A DNA stretch of 7,821 nucleotides from Bacteroidia bacterium (lineage in GTDB: Bacteria; Bacteroidota; Bacteroidia; UKL13-3): NCBI GenBank assembly GCA_022402405.1, contig JAKRSG010000059.1, positions 24,567-32,387 on the forward strand. Direction: 5' to 3'. A program made the position numbers and the translations under genes. Of the stretch, positions 6,779-7,821 are shown piece by piece; positions within the stretch are counted from its first letter, which is position 1; each line of letters opens with the position of its first letter. The notes beneath the pieces are model-generated. The model was not told where the DNA came from. It made no database searches and worked only from the letters and a program-made list of their open reading frames with translations.

Positions 6779-7132
6779 TTATAATTTTGAGCCACATTCC
6801 TTGCAAAGTAAAGGATGGTTTCTAAACACATCTTCAGAGCCGCAATCTTGACAAACATTTGGCGATTTGAAATCATTAGAATAACTTGTTGCATGCGTTT
6901 TAAAGCATTTCTGGCATTGATATTCGTATTTGTAAATGCCCATTAATTTACCATTTTCGTCTCTTTTGGAGAAGTGAATATTATTGTAGAACTCATTATT
7001 CGAATTGCATCTTTGGCATTTCAATTCAAAATTACAAGGGAAGTAATAGTCTGCAAAGAAAATTCCTGAGCCAATTCTAGCTAGCTTGTTTTTCTTTAGA
7101 TATGGGTCGTTATGAACAATGTATTTTTGCAT
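6779..7132 (-). CDS. Small zinc-ribbon protein with four CxxC pairs
   Basis: The 117-residue product has CxxC pairs at C39/C42, C73/C76, C94/C97 and C110/C113, plus a lone C33. The spacing suggests two zinc ribbons: 39/42 with 73/76, holding a beta-rich insert (FYNNIHFSKRDENGKLMGIY), and a compact C-terminal one from 94/97 and 110/113 (NVCQDCGSEDVF...LLCKECGSKL). The C-terminal ribbon resembles the zinc-ribbon tails of many small bacterial proteins. No enzyme domain is seen, so a structural, nucleic-acid-binding or protein-binding role is possible. There is no signal peptide. The start ATG 7132 follows an A-rich stretch, and it is the first gene of the probable minus-strand pair. I cannot name the family. 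Confidence 0.7.
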   Translation of the reverse strand: MQKYIVHNDPYLKKNKLARIGSGIFFADYYFPCNFELKCQRCNSNNEFYNNIHFSKRDENGKLMGIYKYEYQCQKCFKTHATSYSNDFKSPNVCQDCGSEDVFRNHPLLCKECGSKL

Positions 7133-7706
7133 GATTTAATTGGTAAGTTTTTTTGAAACGGCTATATTATTATTGTTTTGGTGAATTAGATTTAAGTTTA
7201 TGAGATAATTCAAATTTAGTAATTTCAAAATGAAGTATGTTATTTTGTGCGGAAAATTATAATTCAAGCTAATGTTTGTTTTCAATTTGATTTTTCAACT
7301 ATTTTTTTCTCGAAGTTTTATTGAGTTTTCATAATCATGTTTTTGACTCTCAAAATTAACAGAATATTTTTTTGTAATTTTTAAATTTACAATTTAAGAA
7401 TTTATCAAATATCGTGCATTTTTTTAACCATAAAATATTTGTAAGTCCTATCTCTTTTTTTAGGTTTTCTTAATTTAACTTCTAAATTGCGTAACAGAAT
7501 ATCTTTTGTTAATAAATTGATTTTAATAGTTTCGATAGAGCTTTAAGTGATAAATACTCTAGTTTTTAAGCAACTAAAGTTAATACTTAATAATTAATGA
7601 ATTTAATTTTAAGTTTAATAAATTTAATTAGAGATAATTTGAAGTAGAAAATCCATTTCTGGCAAAAATATATTTAATCTAAGCTATCAATGAGTAAAAT
7701 TAACAA
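7133..7706. other. Long AT-rich stretch without a gene
   Basis: About 570 bases hold no convincing ORF on either strand. Hand counts give 14 G+C of 60 at 7141-7200 and 8 of 60 at 7561-7620, clearly lower than the flanking genes. It lies between divergent genes, so both promoters should be here. On the minus strand TAAATTTG (7218-7211) fits TAnnTTTG but has no well-spaced -33 partner. On the plus strand TATATTTA (7669-7676) is a near match upstream of the gene at 7707. AATTTAATT occurs twice (7600-7608, 7621-7629). No strong hairpin, tRNA or array of repeats was seen. Confidence 0.6.
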
Positions 7707-7821
7707 ATGACACAGTTACAAGCAGGATATATACTTGATTGCATAAAAGAATCATTAGAGGCTAAATACCACCCAGCAGAGGTTAAGGGACTATTGATGC
7801 AGCTTTCATATTTTGACATAG
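7707..7821 (+). CDS. Start of an unidentified gene cut by the right edge
   Basis: From ATG 7707 the frame stays open to the window end: 38 codons beginning MTQLQAGYILDCIKESLEAK and continuing YHPAEVKGLLMQLSYFDI. An in-frame TAA at 7701-7703 makes this ATG the first possible start, and the leader is A-rich as expected for the phylum. The composition is helical and looks real. The N-terminal helical domain of the release-factor methyltransferase PrmC crossed my mind because of the Y-x-x-x-E-V-x-x-L-L pattern, but 38 residues are too few to name it. Confidence 0.6.
   Translation, partial: MTQLQAGYILDCIKESLEAKYHPAEVKGLLMQLSYFDI

Noticed and set aside
6581..6894. Open frames at 6581-6784 (+) and 6700-6894 (-)
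   Set aside because: They overlap the 112- and 117-codon genes in other frames; the zinc-ribbon gene has ordered CxxC pairs while these have nothing recognisable.
7230..7262. Tiny open frame MKYVILCGKL on the plus strand
   Set aside because: Only 10 codons, with no attenuator-like hairpin and no gene directly downstream in a leader-peptide arrangement.
7133..7706. CRISPR array or ordered repeat set in the AT-rich gap
   Set aside because: The only repeats are short AT words such as AATTTAATT, expected by chance in such DNA; no regular repeat-spacer spacing.
6082..7821. att-like direct repeat of the tRNA-Arg 3' end
   Set aside because: I looked for copies of the T-arm and acceptor sequence (GGTTCGAGTCCC and TTTGGGTGCA) to the right of the tRNA and saw none, so no attachment site is annotated.

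Overview
The window looks like chromosomal DNA of an AT-rich Bacteroidota (Bacteroidetes) member. Two proteins end in the type IX secretion (T9SS) type A sorting signal with its YPNP motif. There are PKD and Ig-like surface modules, A-rich leaders without Shine-Dalgarno sites, and an outer-surface CxxCH protein of a kind common in this phylum. The class or genus cannot be fixed from the sequence alone.

Region by region: (1) 1-2972 is the 3' part of a very large secreted or surface protein, still open at the left edge. It is built of parallel beta-helix-type modules alternating with Ig-like and PKD domains and ends in a T9SS sorting domain. The last part of the beta-helix module occurs twice, 1815 bp apart and nearly identical. 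A strong intrinsic terminator follows. (2) 3063-4154 encodes a membrane-anchored metallo-beta-lactamase-fold hydrolase of the RomA/NAPE-PLD/UlaG-like group. (3) 4215-5570 holds a probable two-gene unit: a small three-TM protein of unknown function and a T9SS-exported protein with one CxxCH haem-binding motif. (4) Converging on this from the minus strand, with only one base between the stop codons, is a TspO/MBR family membrane protein (5572-6030). (5) A complete tRNA-Arg(CCG) lies at 6082-6153. (6) Beyond the tRNA the character changes. Two small unrecognised minus-strand genes follow, one a four-CxxC zinc-ribbon protein. A coding-like out-of-frame stretch lies downstream of them, then about 570 bp of very AT-rich DNA without a gene, and finally the first 38 codons of a plus-strand gene cut by the right edge.

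The left part can be read as ordinary cell-envelope and secretion-cargo genes of a gliding or surface-active Bacteroidota. No shared pathway links the MBL hydrolase, the haem protein and TspO with confidence. The segment right of the tRNA is the most accessory-looking part, but no integrase, transposase or att repeat is visible. I did not find a convincing new multi-gene system. The most useful leads are the duplicated beta-helix module, the small CxxCH/T9SS protein with its membrane neighbour, and the zinc-ribbon gene pair with its possibly frameshifted partner.
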